A stretch of 64,000 nucleotides of DNA from Dama dama (taxonomy: Eukaryota > Chordata > Mammalia > Artiodactyla > Cervidae), in contig NC_083694.1 of assembly GCF_033118175.1 (NCBI RefSeq), positions 43,051,608 through 43,115,607 of the forward strand, in the 5' to 3' direction. Below the pieces are notes generated by a model. The model did not search any database. It saw only the letters and a program-made list of their open reading frames with translations, and was not told the origin of the DNA. The stretch's first letter is position 1; each line of letters begins with the position of its first letter. The position numbers were made by a program, and so were the translations under genes. Shown in pieces: positions 33,064-43,682 of this stretch.

Positions 33064-33245
33064 GAGAAGAGGGCAGGAGGAGAAGGGGACAACAGAGGAT
33101 GAGATGGTTGGATGGCATCACCAACTCAATGGACATGAGTTTGAGCAAGCTCCGGGAGATGATGAAGAACAGGGAAACTTGGAGTGCTGTAGTCCATGGG
33201 GCAGCAAAGAGTCAGACACAGCTGAGCGACTGAACAACAGCAATG
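33064..33245 (+). mobile_element. BovB 3' end
   Basis: Forward BovB terminus: caacagaggatgagatggtt, ggatggcatcaccaactcaa, tggacatgagtttgagcaag, gctgagcgactgaacaacag. gggcctgg at 33056-33063 and 33246-33253 may be its target duplication. Confidence 0.9.
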
Positions 33246-33253
33246 GGGCCTGG

Positions 33254-34409
33254 TGGAGGTGGGGGCGGGGGACGGCGTGCAGTGGGACATCCCAACAGGC
33301 CCTGAGTCAGAGATAAAGACAGCAACTTCTAAGGGAGGAGAGGCAGGCAGTGGTGCTGGGGAGTGAGAACCCCACAGGGGCAGAGCCCTGTTGGAAAAGG
33401 TGGTTTGACCTCAGATTCCTAGTCTTCAGAAAGGCTTTGAGAAGGGGAGCATCTCCCACAGGAGAGTAGGGGGCTCTAGACCTCCTTGGAGGCCTGGGGC
33501 AGGGGACAGAAGCTGTGCTAAAGGAGTCTAAAGTCTGGGGAGGAGAAGCAGGTGTGTCTCTCCTGGGGGGCAGCGGGGAACTGGAGGGAAAGCAGTTCAG
33601 GGTCCCTGCCACATGCCCAAAGCCACACACTGTGCCCCTCCCGATCACGCACCCACTCACACACCACAGTGATGGATGGGGCTTTATGGTCTGTGATTTA
33701 GCACACCTAGACTTGACTATCTCCACCCTAATTAAATTAACAAAAAAATCAGGAGTGACAAAATGGCAAAGATGTACTGATTTATCTAATGCTTGCCCTT
33801 GCTGCTTAAATGGGCACCAACTCCTTTTAACTTTGAATGAATTAAAGGGAAATTTCAGGCAGTTGAGCTACTTGTTGGCTAAAAAATTAGCACTGGATCA
33901 GAAAAGGCTCTCCACGGCCCACGCATTCACTTGTGTGGATCATTGCACAGTGTAAGGGCCTGCATCACAGTGTAGAAGGAACAGACCTGGACACTCAGGA
34001 CTCGCACCAGCTGAGGACCTCCACCAGAGAGGCCACTGGCCACTTTCTCTCCATGAGAAGAAATGCATGGTGCTGCAAGTGAGTTTATAAACCCCTGAAT
34101 GCATCCATTCCCACCTTTCAATATATTGTCCCCTGTGACCATATGTCCTGCATAGAAATCTTCCCATGGAAGTTTCCACAAAAGGAGGCCACAGCTTTCC
34201 CATGCCTCTTGTCTCTTTCCAGGCCCCATGTGGGGAGTGGGGGAGCAGATGAGCCCAGCCCTGAATCCCAGATCCCTTTTGCTAATCTACTGAATTTATT
34301 CTGCCTTGTGAACATCGTTGGATGTGTTCACTCCCTGCTATACTGGGGGGATAGAGGCAGAGATTCTCTCTGTTCCCCTCTGCACAACCATCACCCATGG
34401 TAGTGGTTG
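33254..34409. other. Unique; AT-rich TAAT-dense block 33.69-33.95 kb
   Basis: No gene seen. 33690-33950 is repeat-free and rich in homeodomain-type cores (accctaattaaattaac, tgaatgaattaaaggg, aaaaaattagc). The 146-codon frame across it (33515-33955) is unsupported. This is my best single candidate for a conserved enhancer-like element in the window. Confidence 0.35.
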
Positions 34410-34640
34410 GCACACTGTGGAAACTCAATAATCTCCTACCATCAACATCACCATCTTCCTCCTCTTCCTCAATGTCACCGTCACCCTCATCATCATCATC
34501 ACCTGGATAATTCTCACCATCCTTTTAGTGCTTGCTTACACCTGGACCAACACAGTCTGCACAATGTAGAGTGTCTTGTGTGTTTTTCCTAACAGCCCTA
34601 TCAAGTACCAGTATTTACCTAATTTTATGATAAAGGCATA
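34410..34640 (-). repeat. Possible MIR remnant with short (ATC)n
   Basis: Decayed reverse MIR-like words (cctaacagccctatcaagta, ttatgataaaggcataatat) follow a short imperfect ATC-repeat at about 34440-34502. Assignment is tentative. Confidence 0.35.
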
Positions 34641-34769
34641 ATATTCAGAAGGCAGATCCTAATTTGCCCAAAGTAAACAACTACCTTGCATCTAGGTCTG
34701 TATAGCAGAGACAGATATCTGCACCCCTTTACCCATTCTCTTCTTCCTTGAGTACTGGGACCCCCAAGT

Positions 34770-35147
34770 TTAGTTGGGCATATGGATGCCCTAAAGAATG
34801 AAAACTATCTTTCCCTACCTCTTCTGTAGTTAGATCTAGTTGTAATTGAGTTGTGGTCAACGGGAGATAAGGAAAAACTATTGTTCTTTCCTTTCTTGCT
34901 GTTGGAATGTAGTCACTATGGCTTGAGCTCAAGCAGCCATCTTGTGCCATGAGGTAAAAGCCATGTATTAGGATGATGATGCTGGGTTATGAGAACCTGA
35001 GTCTCTGATCAGCCACCAGCTGCCATGATGCCTCTGGGTTCCTTAGCCAAGTTTTTTCAAGGCAGGGAAGTCAAACTATCCTACTTAAGCCACTGCTCTT
35101 TTGAAGTTTTGGTTACTTGCAGCTGAACTTCTCTTAACTAATATGGT
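34770..35147 (+). mobile_element. Old LTR-like element
   Basis: Forward words typical of an ancient mammalian LTR (MaLR/ERVL grade): tcttgctgttggaatgtagt, gagctcaagcagccatcttg, tgccatgaggtaaaagccat, and at the right ttaagccactgctcttttga, tacttgcagctgaac. No internal genes. Family uncertain. Confidence 0.5.
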
Positions 35148-35300
35148 CTGTTTGATTCCAGAGCAATGTTTTCTTAACCATGATCTTTAGGAAGTAGCAT
35201 ATCTTCATCACCCTTCCAGGACCTCAGGACAATAGGACAAAGCCCTTGGCACAGTGTCAGGCTCAGAGTGAATGTTCGATAAAGGCTAACTAGCCACTGT
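35148..35300 (+). repeat. Possible L2/MIR 3' tail
   Basis: aaagcccttggcacagtgtc, aggctcagagtgaatgttcg, ataaaggc resemble the shared L2/MIR 3' end. Short and diverged. Confidence 0.35.
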
Positions 35301-37139
35301 CCTCATTACTCTAGTGGCTGCTGCTGCAATCTGCAGACATGTACCCCTCCCTGCCCAACAGCTGTGTTTAGCAATCCAGAATGACCGCGTCAAGAAGGAG
35401 GGCAGGAAAGACAGTCTTCATTAAGCCCAAAATGCTTCCTCCCCACCCAGCATTAGAATGGAGGTCTCTTATTTCAGCTCCAAAAAGAGTCTTCAAACTC
35501 TTTCTGCCAATTGTGTATTTATGCCAAAGTCTTACTTAGGTGTGATGGAATTAGGCTATAAAGAGGGAAAATTTTTCCAGCTCAACAACCCCAGTGGATG
35601 TGTGGCCAGGAGTGGTGAAATTCAACCTCGTTGGGAATTATTTTAAGGACTCCCAAGGAGAGAGACGTGCCAGGCAGATGGACAGTCACCTTCTGGGCTT
35701 GCAGGAAAACTAACCCATCAGTCTCTCGAGAAACCCTTTTACGAAAGCCAGATTTGCATATAAATAATAGACATGTCAGAACATATGATGTCTGGATTTG
35801 GGTATTTATCCTAAAAAGAGTTGAATGTACAATCTGTAATAATTTTCTCCAACTCTAGAGAAGCTTCTGCAGACTCGGTCCTCAGTACCGGAGTCGGGCA
35901 ATTAATTAAATTGCCTTTTTCTTCCCTGAAGTGGTGAATGCTGATTAAGAATCACCCTTCCCCTCCTGCTCAGTTTGGCGGCGCTTTTTCAGCCTGGCCA
36001 CAACCTCATCAAGTCTGCTAGAGAACACAAGACAGACAGATGCAGACAGGCTTTCTCGGCTCCCGGCTGGGGTATGGCTTGAACAGTGAGAACACAGGAA
36101 ATGTTTTCCTGGAAGAAGCAGGGAGGAGAGGCAAGCAGAAAAACTGAAAGATCAAAGTGAGGAGTCAGAAAGAAGTTCAAGTCCCCTTTCAACCCTGCCA
36201 CTCCTTTGGACAGCCACTGCCTCTGCCTTTTCTCCTAGGGAATTCTACTGGTTGAGAGGTTCAGAGGTGGTCCAGAATTCCCCGCTGAGAACCCAGAAGG
36301 AAGACAACCCATAGAGAGAAAAAAGCGCTTGTTTTACATTTTCCTGGACACCAACACTAGCAGACTTTTCTGCTACCAGCTCGAAATATGAGACACCGGT
36401 GTTTGTTCCTGGCTCCCGGAATTTCAATTACATCATCGAGGAAGAACCTTCCCAAAGGAAATGAATCTCTGCAGATAATGATCCCTCACAATGGACTTCA
36501 AATTGTAATAAAAATATAACTTGAATGTTAAAGGTGAATTTCAATTAAGAATCATATCCCAAGCACAATAAAAAAAAAAAAAAAAAAACTTATTTCACTG
36601 CCAACAGAAAGTCTCCTGCGACATCTCTTTGAAAACCAACTATTTCCGAAAGCCAAGTTAGAAAAACACATGTGCTCTAGGGTATAAAGAAAGCGGCATT
36701 GTGTATAAAATGTAACACAGAGAGGTAGATCTTAGTATATTGACATTATAAAAACCAGGTAGCAATGGGAAATAATATTTTTACAAAGGTGGCAAACATA
36801 AATGCCAAACCTGCAGGCAAATTTATAGACCCCGTCATGCACTGTGGCATTTCACCACCAGGGTGCTAAAAAGAGCCCAGCAAGGAAGTTGCCTATGGTG
36901 CCCCCCCTACCCCCCAAGACCCACAAACCGCTGTCAGAGCACCTCTGCGGGTCGGGCGCCAGTCCTGCCTGCACACTCGGCTCTGGCAGGGAACTCGTGA
37001 GAGACAGGAGGTCAGGAAAAGTGGGAATAGAGTTCTGCCAGGGAGCCAAGTCTGGCCCCGGGGCTTCCTCTCTGAATAACTACAGAGCCACAATGCTTCC
37101 CACCAGTTCAGTGCTGATTCGGGCTCTGTTTTTGTCTTT
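35301..37139. other. Unique AT-rich stretch, candidate regulatory DNA
   Basis: 1.8 kb without recognised repeats apart from an A20 run at 36569-36588. It includes the near-palindrome at 35897-35915 and a C-rich run at 36901-36917. No coding frame is supported. Repeat poverty over this length is unusual for this window. Confidence 0.4.
35897..35915. repeat. Inverted repeat with overlapping TAATTA cores
   Basis: ggcaatt-aatta-aattgcc: two perfect 7-bp arms around a 5-bp spacer. The centre holds overlapping TAATTA motifs, the preferred core of many homeodomain proteins, and the symmetry would suit paired binding. Function is inferred only. Confidence 0.55.
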
Positions 37140-37177
37140 TTTCTTTTAATTGAGTTCAAATTCACATACCATAAAAT

Positions 37178-37304
37178 TCTTTTTTTTTTTTCTTTTGGCT
37201 GCAACCCACAACATGTGGGATCTTAGTTCCCTGACCAGGGATCAAACCCATACCCCTTGCTGTGGAAGTGTGGTGTCATAAACACTGGACCAGCAGGGAA
37301 GTCC
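37178..37304 (-). mobile_element. CHR-2-type SINE nested in L1
   Basis: Reverse element with T11 tail, gggatcttagttccctgacc, agggatcaaacccatacccc, ttgctgtggaagtgtggtgt, accagcagggaagtcc. The tail T-run merges with host L1 sequence, so the target duplication is not resolved. Confidence 0.87.
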
Positions 37305-37356
37305 AAATTTAACTATTTTGAAGCGTACAATTCAGTGACATTAAGCACACTGGCAA

Positions 37357-37477
37357 CCACTCCAGTGTTCTTGCCTAGAGAACCCCATGGACAGAGGAGC
37401 CTGGTGGGCTACAGGCTATAGGTCAGCAAAGAGTTGGACATGACTGAAGCAACTGGGCCCCCACCCCCCACACACAC
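37357..37477 (+). mobile_element. Bov-tA 3' half nested in L1, 14-bp TSD
   Basis: 5'-truncated forward SINE (cactccagtgttcttgccta to gttggacatgactgaagcaa) with a C-rich/CA tail. aagcacactggcaa (37343-37356) and aagcacaccggcaa (37478-37491) flank it with one mismatch. Confidence 0.88.
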
Positions 37478-37870
37478 AAGCACACCGGCAATACTGCAAA
37501 ACCATCAGCATTGCCTAGTTCCAAGACAATCTCATCACCCTCAAAACAAACCCCATACCTGTCTATCACGTGCTCCCTATACCCTTCCTCCAGCCCCCAG
37601 CCACCACCCATGTGCCTTCTGTCTCTGTGAATTTACCTATCCTGGATACTTCACAGAGATAGAATCATGTAATATGTGACCTTTTATGTCTGGCTTCTTT
37701 AATCGGCATCCCACGCTTGATGTCATCCATGCTGTAGCATGTGTCGCTCCCCTTTGATGAGTGAATGATGTTCCATTATACGGAGAGATCACATTTATTT
37801 ATCCAGTCTTCAGTTAAGGGACATTTGGTTGCTTCCACCTTTTAGCTCTTCCAACTATTTAATGTAGCTT

Positions 37871-38100
37871 TGTTCTCTCTCCAACTCAAGCTCTCTCTGG
37901 CAGAGCAAAGGGGGCCATTCCCACACAAGCCCACCAAGCTGCACTTGCTGAATAAATAAATAAACAGAGGGTGCGAAAGGGAACAGATTGAATGCCTCTG
38001 CAGCATTTATTCCACCCCATGCCCTGCTGAGTAACAATCATAACAGCTGTGGAATTTCCTCTAACACCACCTTCCAGGATAGACTCAGATGTGGTTAAGC
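37871..38100. other. No gene; short (AAAT)n
   Basis: Mostly unassigned, with an AATA-rich run at about 37946-37964. Confidence 0.4.
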
Positions 38101-38303
38101 CAGTGGTTGGCAAACTTTTCCTGTTAAAGCTCAGCTAGCACATATTTTGAGCTTTGTAGGCAATACAGTCTCTATTTACCTTCTCAATTCTGCAGTCATA
38201 CACAATACGTAAACCGGTAGCCAAGGTCATTTTTCAATAAAACTTTATTTACAAAAACAGAGGCAGGCTGGATTTGGTTCATGGCCCATGGTTTGTCAAC
38301 ACT
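38101..38303 (+). mobile_element. hAT-Charlie-type DNA transposon (non-autonomous)
   Basis: Ends form imperfect terminal inverted repeats: cagtggttggcaaac at left and gtttgtcaacactt at right. Internal words gagctttgtaggcaatacag, cacaatacgtaaaccggtag, ataaaactttatttacaaaa, ggctggatttggttcatggc fit a common ancient hAT MITE. The exact subfamily name is uncertain. Confidence 0.78.
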
Positions 38304-38622
38304 TAGGAGATCAAACCAGTCAATTCTAAAGGAAATCAATCCTGAATACTCATGAGCAGGATTGTTATTGAAGCTAAAGCTCCAATATTTTGGCTATCTG
38401 ATGTGAAGAGTTGACTCATTGGAAAAGATCCTGATGCTGGAAAAATTGAAGGCAAAAAGAGAAGGGGGCAGTAAAGGATGAGATGGTTAGATAGAATCAT
38501 AGATTCAATGGACATGAATTTGAGAAACTATGGAAGATAGTGGAGGACAGGAAAGCCTGGCATGCTGTGGTCCATGGGATTGCAAAGAGTCAAACATGAT
38601 TTAGCAACTGAACAATAGCAAT
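38304..38622 (+). mobile_element. BovB 3' end abutting hAT end
   Basis: Forward BovB from ggagatcaaaccagtcaatt through aaagctccaatattttggct, gaaaagatcctgatgctgg to agcaactgaacaatagcaa. It begins at the very right end of the hAT element and has more substitutions than the other BovB copies. Confidence 0.9.
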
Positions 38623-38885
38623 AAAGTCTAAATTAATTGCACCCTTTCAGCCACAGTGATTGGTTCCAAGAGGTCAGGTGGCCTAAAATGATCCAGTCAG
38701 AATGAAGCCCAGAACTTTTTGCTCGATGATTTGCTTTTCTTTTGGACAGTGAAGTATGTATCTATAAGGCCTGACAAGCCTACTGCCATCTTACTATACA
38801 AGATAAGCCAGCCAGGGCTACAGAAAACCCAGGGAGGAATGAAACATTGAAAGGATCAAGAGAACATGACCAGAGTCTTGATCAA
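38623..38885. other. No gene or clear repeat
   Basis: Short AT-rich unique interval. Confidence 0.4.
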
Positions 38886-38889
38886 GCCA

Positions 38890-39291
38890 TGTCTGAACTC
38901 CATTTCTTATCTGGACATTCACTGTCTAACATATGTATTGCCTTTACACATTTATTATTTGTTTCTCTTCCCATTAAGAGGATTTTGTTAACTGCTATAT
39001 TCCCAGTGCTTAGCACTTTTTATCATTCTGACCATTTGTGCGTGCCCAGTTGTGTCCGATTCATTACAACCCCATGGTTGTAGCCTGCCAGGGTCCTCTG
39101 TCCATGAGATTTTCCTGGCAAGAATACTGGAGTGGGTTGCTAGTTCCTTCTCCAGGGAATCTTCCCCACCCAGGGATTGACCTGCATCTCTTGTGTCTCC
39201 TGAACTGGCAGGCAGATTCTCTACCACTGTACCATCTGGGAAGCCCCCAGCACTTTCTAAGTGCTTAGCAAAAAATTTCCAAATGAATGAA
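38890..39291 (+). repeat. L2 3' end, split by a SINE
   Basis: ggattttgttaactgctata, ttcccagtgcttagcacttt left of the SINE and aagtgcttagcaaaaaattt, ccaaatgaatgaatgcttgg right of it resemble the L2 3' terminus, which ends in ATGAATG repeats. Confidence 0.6.
39035..39247 (-). mobile_element. Bov-tA SINE
   Basis: Reverse near full-length copy (gcccagttgtgtccgattca to taccatctgggaagcccc). The core word gactgtagcctgccagg has lost three bases (catggttgtagcctg). Host is an L2 remnant. Confidence 0.93.
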
Positions 39292-40596
39292 TGCTTGGAG
39301 GCTTTTGGATCTCTCCTGGAGTAGAGGATGAGGAGAGCAGGGACTGAGCCAGGACAGCTCACACTCTGCTGTGAACCTACCAGGCGAGGGGCTCTCCACA
39401 TGCTGGGACCCAGGTGGGGGCTGGCTTGGGGTGCCAAGCTGCCACAGCAGAGCCCTCTTCGGAATGCACGTGCAGCAGGGGCCAAGTCGCGATCTCATTC
39501 ACAAGAGCCTTTAGACTCAGGATAAAGCAGCCCCAGGGAGCAGCGCCCATCTGAGAGGTAGTTTCATTCACGTGGGCAGGAGGTAATCAACGAAGGGCTT
39601 CTGACTCCAGAGCAAAAACAGTACCAGGTCTGGACAGCAGAGGGTGCCTACAGTCAGGTGGACTTGGGGCCAAATCCTAGCTCCACAAGGAGGCAGTAGT
39701 TTCCTCCTCTGTCCTGGAGTATCAAGTGGGTCTGTTCATCTTGAGCTCTTAGCAGGGCAGTACCATCAGGGGCAGAGGTGGTGGGTGGAATGAAGCAGAG
39801 TCTCCATCAGCCCTCGGCAGCCCCATGAGCTCACCGGCTCAGATGGACCAGGTTGCCCAACATGGTACTGCCTGCCTCTCTCTGTGGGGCACCTTCTATG
39901 CCTCCTCTTTGCAGACTAGTTCCAGGTACTGGGCCACGGTTACCAAGTCGACTGCATAGCCCGTCTGGTGCTCAGGTGTGGTAGCAGCAAGTGCCCCCTC
40001 CTCATCCCCTGGGACCAGCTAGCTCTATGCTTGCAGTTGAGGACAGAATGCAGGGCAGGGCTTTCATTTAGCTAAAGAGCAGGCAGGCAGCTGTCAATGC
40101 CGGACAAGCACACAGGCCCGGCCAGAGCTGAAGTCCCTTGCTGTCCAGGGACACCCAGACCCAGCTGCGTGATGGAAGCAGCAAAAATAAATAAATTCAT
40201 AATCAAATAAATAAATAAAGAGCTGTGTTCTTGCTATTCGTGCTTCTGCATTTTGAGACATTTCTACACTGAGGTGGCCAAGGTGCTGTTTATAAACAAG
40301 GCCCAAGGGAGCCCTTGGGTGATCCTTGAAATATTTATTTGGCCTCCCCATTAGCAGTTTAAAAGCCAAGAACCCACAGGCCTTTTGGTCTAAGGCCTTT
40401 GGTCCAAGTTGGGGAGGAGCCCGTAGTGGGGGGAGTCCCTAGAAGCTCCCACAGGAAAGAACCACTTAGGACAGCCCTAAGTGGTGGTCCCTGCCCTCAG
40501 CCCCCCAACTCCATCCTCCCAGGGCCCTCGCCCCTCAACTCCATCTCTGCTAGCATTGGGGGGCTTAGAGGAAGATGGTCCTAGCAAGATAGCTGC
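39292..40596. other. No gene; weak CTCF-like site
   Basis: Mostly GC-rich unique sequence. acagcagagggtgc at about 39636-39649 is a weaker CTCF-like match. An (AAAT)n-like run occupies 40184-40219. Confidence 0.4.
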
Positions 40597-40838
40597 CTTA
40601 AGGACTTCCCTGGTGGCCCAGTGGTTAAGAACCCATCTTCCAATGCAGGGGATGTAGGTTCAGTCCCTGGTCAGGGAACTAAGATCCCACATGCTTTGAA
40701 GCAACTAAATCCACGTACCACAACTACTGAGCCTGGACATCATGACTAAAGTGTCCATTCACCCCAACATCAACAAAAAATGACCCCACATGCCACAATA
40801 AAGACCCGAAGCAGCTAAACAAACAATAAATATTTTTT
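40597..40838 (+). mobile_element. CHR-1 SINE
   Basis: Forward: ggacttccctggtggcccag, tggttaagaacccatcttcc, ggtcagggaactaagatccc, then the CHR-1-specific repeats of ccacaactactgagcctgga and an ataaagacccgaagcagcta end with A-rich tail. Confidence 0.88.
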
Positions 40839-40839
40839 A

Positions 40840-41827
40840 AAAAGAGATATTTACCTTAATCAGTGGAAAGACCATAAGGGTGGGAAATATCTGATCCTCA
40901 AATTCACAAACAAACCTGAGTCTCACATCTTTTGGCTGGACTGGGGTCCCCGTATTTATTTATCACTGTCCTATGGTGTGGGTAACCATGGGGATGTGGG
41001 TTCCCCACCAAGAGGGGCTGTGAGCTGGGGCCAGGCCAGTGTGGAGGAAAGGTCCCACCACTGCTGCTCGGGGAAGGGAGATGCATCAGGATAGCTGAGC
41101 TCCTCAGCAGACTCACCCCTCCTCGCCGGGTGCAGACACTGCGGCTGGGTTCTTCCCTTGCCTGCTAACACACTTATTACCTGCATCCACCTCAGACCCC
41201 CAGGGGCAACCAGGGAGTGCCTGAGGCCAGGTTGTCATAGTAACAGTTACTCTTTGAAGGATTCTGCTTCCAGAGATCCTGGGTGAGGTGGCCCAGTGCC
41301 CTGTCAGGGTCGGGGGTGCAGTCCATGGTGGGTGGAGGGCGGTGGGGTGGCCCAGGACCGGGTCGAGTGACCCTTTGCCAGCTGGCTCTGGAGGCTAAGG
41401 ACAATGGCCCTGCTTGCAAGGGTATCCTCTCTGACTGCCCCAAAATTCCCCTTCTCACAGAAGGTCACCTCGGCTCTCTCAGTGCCCCCAGTGGAAATGA
41501 CCCAGGCCACAAACTCTGCTTCCAGAATTTTCCAGTAACTTCTAGAAACACACAGCTCTACCAAGCAGCCCCTCCCTGCATAGTTACGAAAACATGAGGA
41601 TGCATGGGGGTTGGAAGAAAGAAACCGCGTTGAGTCTCTGGTCCACCCAGCTGGGCTGGCAGCTACCTGCCAGTTATTTAGCATGAATGGGGGGCAGTGG
41701 GTGGGCCCAGAGAGCACCCTTCTCCTCCTAGGGCCTCCATCATCTTGGCATCTAACGATTATGCAGATCCTTCACTCAGGGTCTCACATGCTCCCTCCGC
41801 TGCCACTCGGCTCATTCATTGTAAACA
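40840..41827. other. No gene or clear repeat
   Basis: GC-rich unique sequence. A 137-codon reverse frame (41304-41717) is unsupported. Confidence 0.45.
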
Positions 41828-41834
41828 AGCCTCC

Positions 41835-42273
41835 TTCTTTTAAAAAAAAACTTTTTATTTCATATTGGAGTATAGCCAGTTAACAATGCTGTAACAGTAT
41901 CAGATGGACAGCGAGGGACTCAGTCACACATATGCATGAGTCCATTCTCCCCCAAACTCCCCTCCCATCCAGGATGCCACATAACATTGACCAGAGTTCC
42001 CTGTGCTATACAACAGGTTCTTGTTGGTTATCCATTTCAAATACAGCCATGTGTACCTGTCCATCCCAAACTCTGTAACTATCCCTTCACCTCATCCTTC
42101 CCCCTGGCAACCATAAGTTCCTTCTCTAAGTCTGTGAGTCTGTTTCTGTTTTTTAAGTCAGTTCATTTGTATCACTTCTTTTTAGAATCCACATACAAGG
42201 GATGTCATAGGATAGTTCTTCTCTGTCTGACTTCACTCAGTATGATACTCTCTAGGTTCCTCCCTGTTAAAGG
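41835..42273 (-). mobile_element. L1 3' end (cetartiodactyl type), reversed
   Basis: ttttatttcatattggagta, ttaacaatgctgtaacagta, gttccctgtgctatacaaca, ggttatccatttcaaataca, tctgacttcactcagtatga are the complement of a ruminant L1 3' end. agcctcc at 41828-41834 and 42274-42280 may be its target duplication. A 198-codon forward frame here is antisense L1. Confidence 0.88.
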
Positions 42274-42280
42274 AGCCTCC

Positions 42281-42601
42281 CCGTTAACCTGGAGCCACTC
42301 CACCAAAACGTGCAGAGCATCTATTCCAGGGAATGCCCAAAGACTTCTTGAACCTTCCCCCTCTGACCAGGTGAGGCTGAGACCATCACTTCTGTGCTCA
42401 GGAGAGCAAATCAGCGGCCCCCTCCACTTCCCTCTATACCTGCAGGATTTGTCAGCTCCTTTCCTGTTTGCCCCAGGACTGCAACGATTCCCTTTTATGT
42501 GGAACGTGAAAGTTCTTCCATTTCCAGTTTGAGGCTATTACTCTGATTTCCCCTTTCTCAGCAGTCTGTGAATTTTCTAATATGGAGAAAACATGGTACT
42601 G
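42281..42601. other. No gene or clear repeat
   Basis: Unique interval between the L1 end and the dinucleotide tract. Confidence 0.4.
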
Positions 42602-42630
42602 GTGTGTGTGTGTGTGTGCATGCATGCATG

Positions 42631-42657
<27 letters not shown>
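42602..42657. repeat. (TG)n(CATG)n(CA)n palindromic microsatellite
   Basis: About 56 bases of unbroken purine-pyrimidine alternation: TG repeats, a gcatgcatgcatgc centre, then CA repeats. The left and right arms are reverse complements, so it can form a hairpin/cruciform as well as Z-DNA. Not attached to a recognisable SINE. Confidence 0.95.
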
Positions 42658-42659
<2 letters not shown>

Positions 42660-42662
<3 letters not shown>

Positions 42663-43682
42663 ACTTGGCCCGGCCCCAAGCAGTGGTATTGAATGAAGGC
42701 TCTGTTAGAATTGCATCTCTACGTGGGAACGAGCAGTTTGGACAAGGTGCACCCTTGCCGTCTGCACTGAGATGGGTGGTTTTCCATCAGGGACCGGGCT
42801 GCTTCCTGAGCAATTTGTCAATGCCACATGCTAACCTGAGGCTGCGGTTGCCAGCGCCAGCTGGGAGGCCATCTCCCTCGCAGGGGCCACCAGTCAGGAC
42901 TCCTTCCGGTTTTCTGGACTTTGCCAAGCTCAGAGCAGTAAGTCCTCCCTGTTCATCCTGTCCTTAGGAGCGTTCTTTGTCACCCCCAGGAAACTGAGGA
43001 TGTCCAATGGTGAGGGAGGAATAAGTCATTGCTCTCGGCTAAATGGAGGAGTGCGGATCTGCTGGGCATGGCTCCTTTGTCAACAGTGCAAATAATGAAG
43101 ATTCCATGTGCTGAGGACAATGAAATGAGCCCCTGTACTATTGATGGGGTATTTGTACAACTCCGTGAGTTATGTTTCAAAACCAGGCTCTATTAAAGAT
43201 GCAGAACCCTTTTCAGAAACAAAAAGACTAATATTGCTCTCCAAATAATTTATAAGTTTCCCCACAAGGCAGAAAAGCGAAGTTGTCTGGAAGCAGGCGA
43301 TCGTTGTTTGGGGTTTCCTGCCGTCTCTGGGCTCCTCACTCGACTCCGCTGGGCTCTGACGGAGTCTGGCTGTAACACTCCCCATCCGTGGTGCCGGAGG
43401 AGGGGTGGATGGAGGCCGAGAGCTCCCATCTGCTGCCTGTACACAGTATCCATGCCTGGGCCTCACTTCATCCAATGCACGGGTCCAGGGGATGAGGAGG
43501 ACTGAATCCACTGCCCGGCACATCCTGCTTGTCTCCTTACACCTGAGCTATGCCGGTGGTCCTCAGCCCCAGCGATTTTGCATCCTCCCCACCCCCCCGC
43601 CCCCGCAACCAGGAACACTTGACAAAGGCTGGAGACACTCGTGGCTGTCAGGACTTGGGCAGGGAGGGGAGTTGCTACGGCT
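42660..43682. other. Unique; AT-rich candidate element
   Basis: No gene. 43085-43280 is AT-rich and repeat-free (ccaaataatttataag, gactaatattgctc) and could be constrained non-coding DNA. A C-rich run lies at about 43585-43606. Confidence 0.35.

Larger units (their letters stand above)
37140..37870 (-). mobile_element. Old L1 3' UTR with two nested SINEs
   Basis: Reverse L1: tttaattgagttcaaattca, catacc...ataaaattc, then after CHR-2 gaagcgtacaattcagtgac, and after Bov-tA aaaccccatacctgtctatc, gtgaatttacctatcctgga, tgctgtagcatgtgtc, catttatttatccagtcttc. Reading order fits the L1 3' UTR throughout. Confidence 0.82.

Noticed and set aside
41936..42532. 198-codon forward frame
   Set aside because: Most of it is antisense to an L1 3' end.
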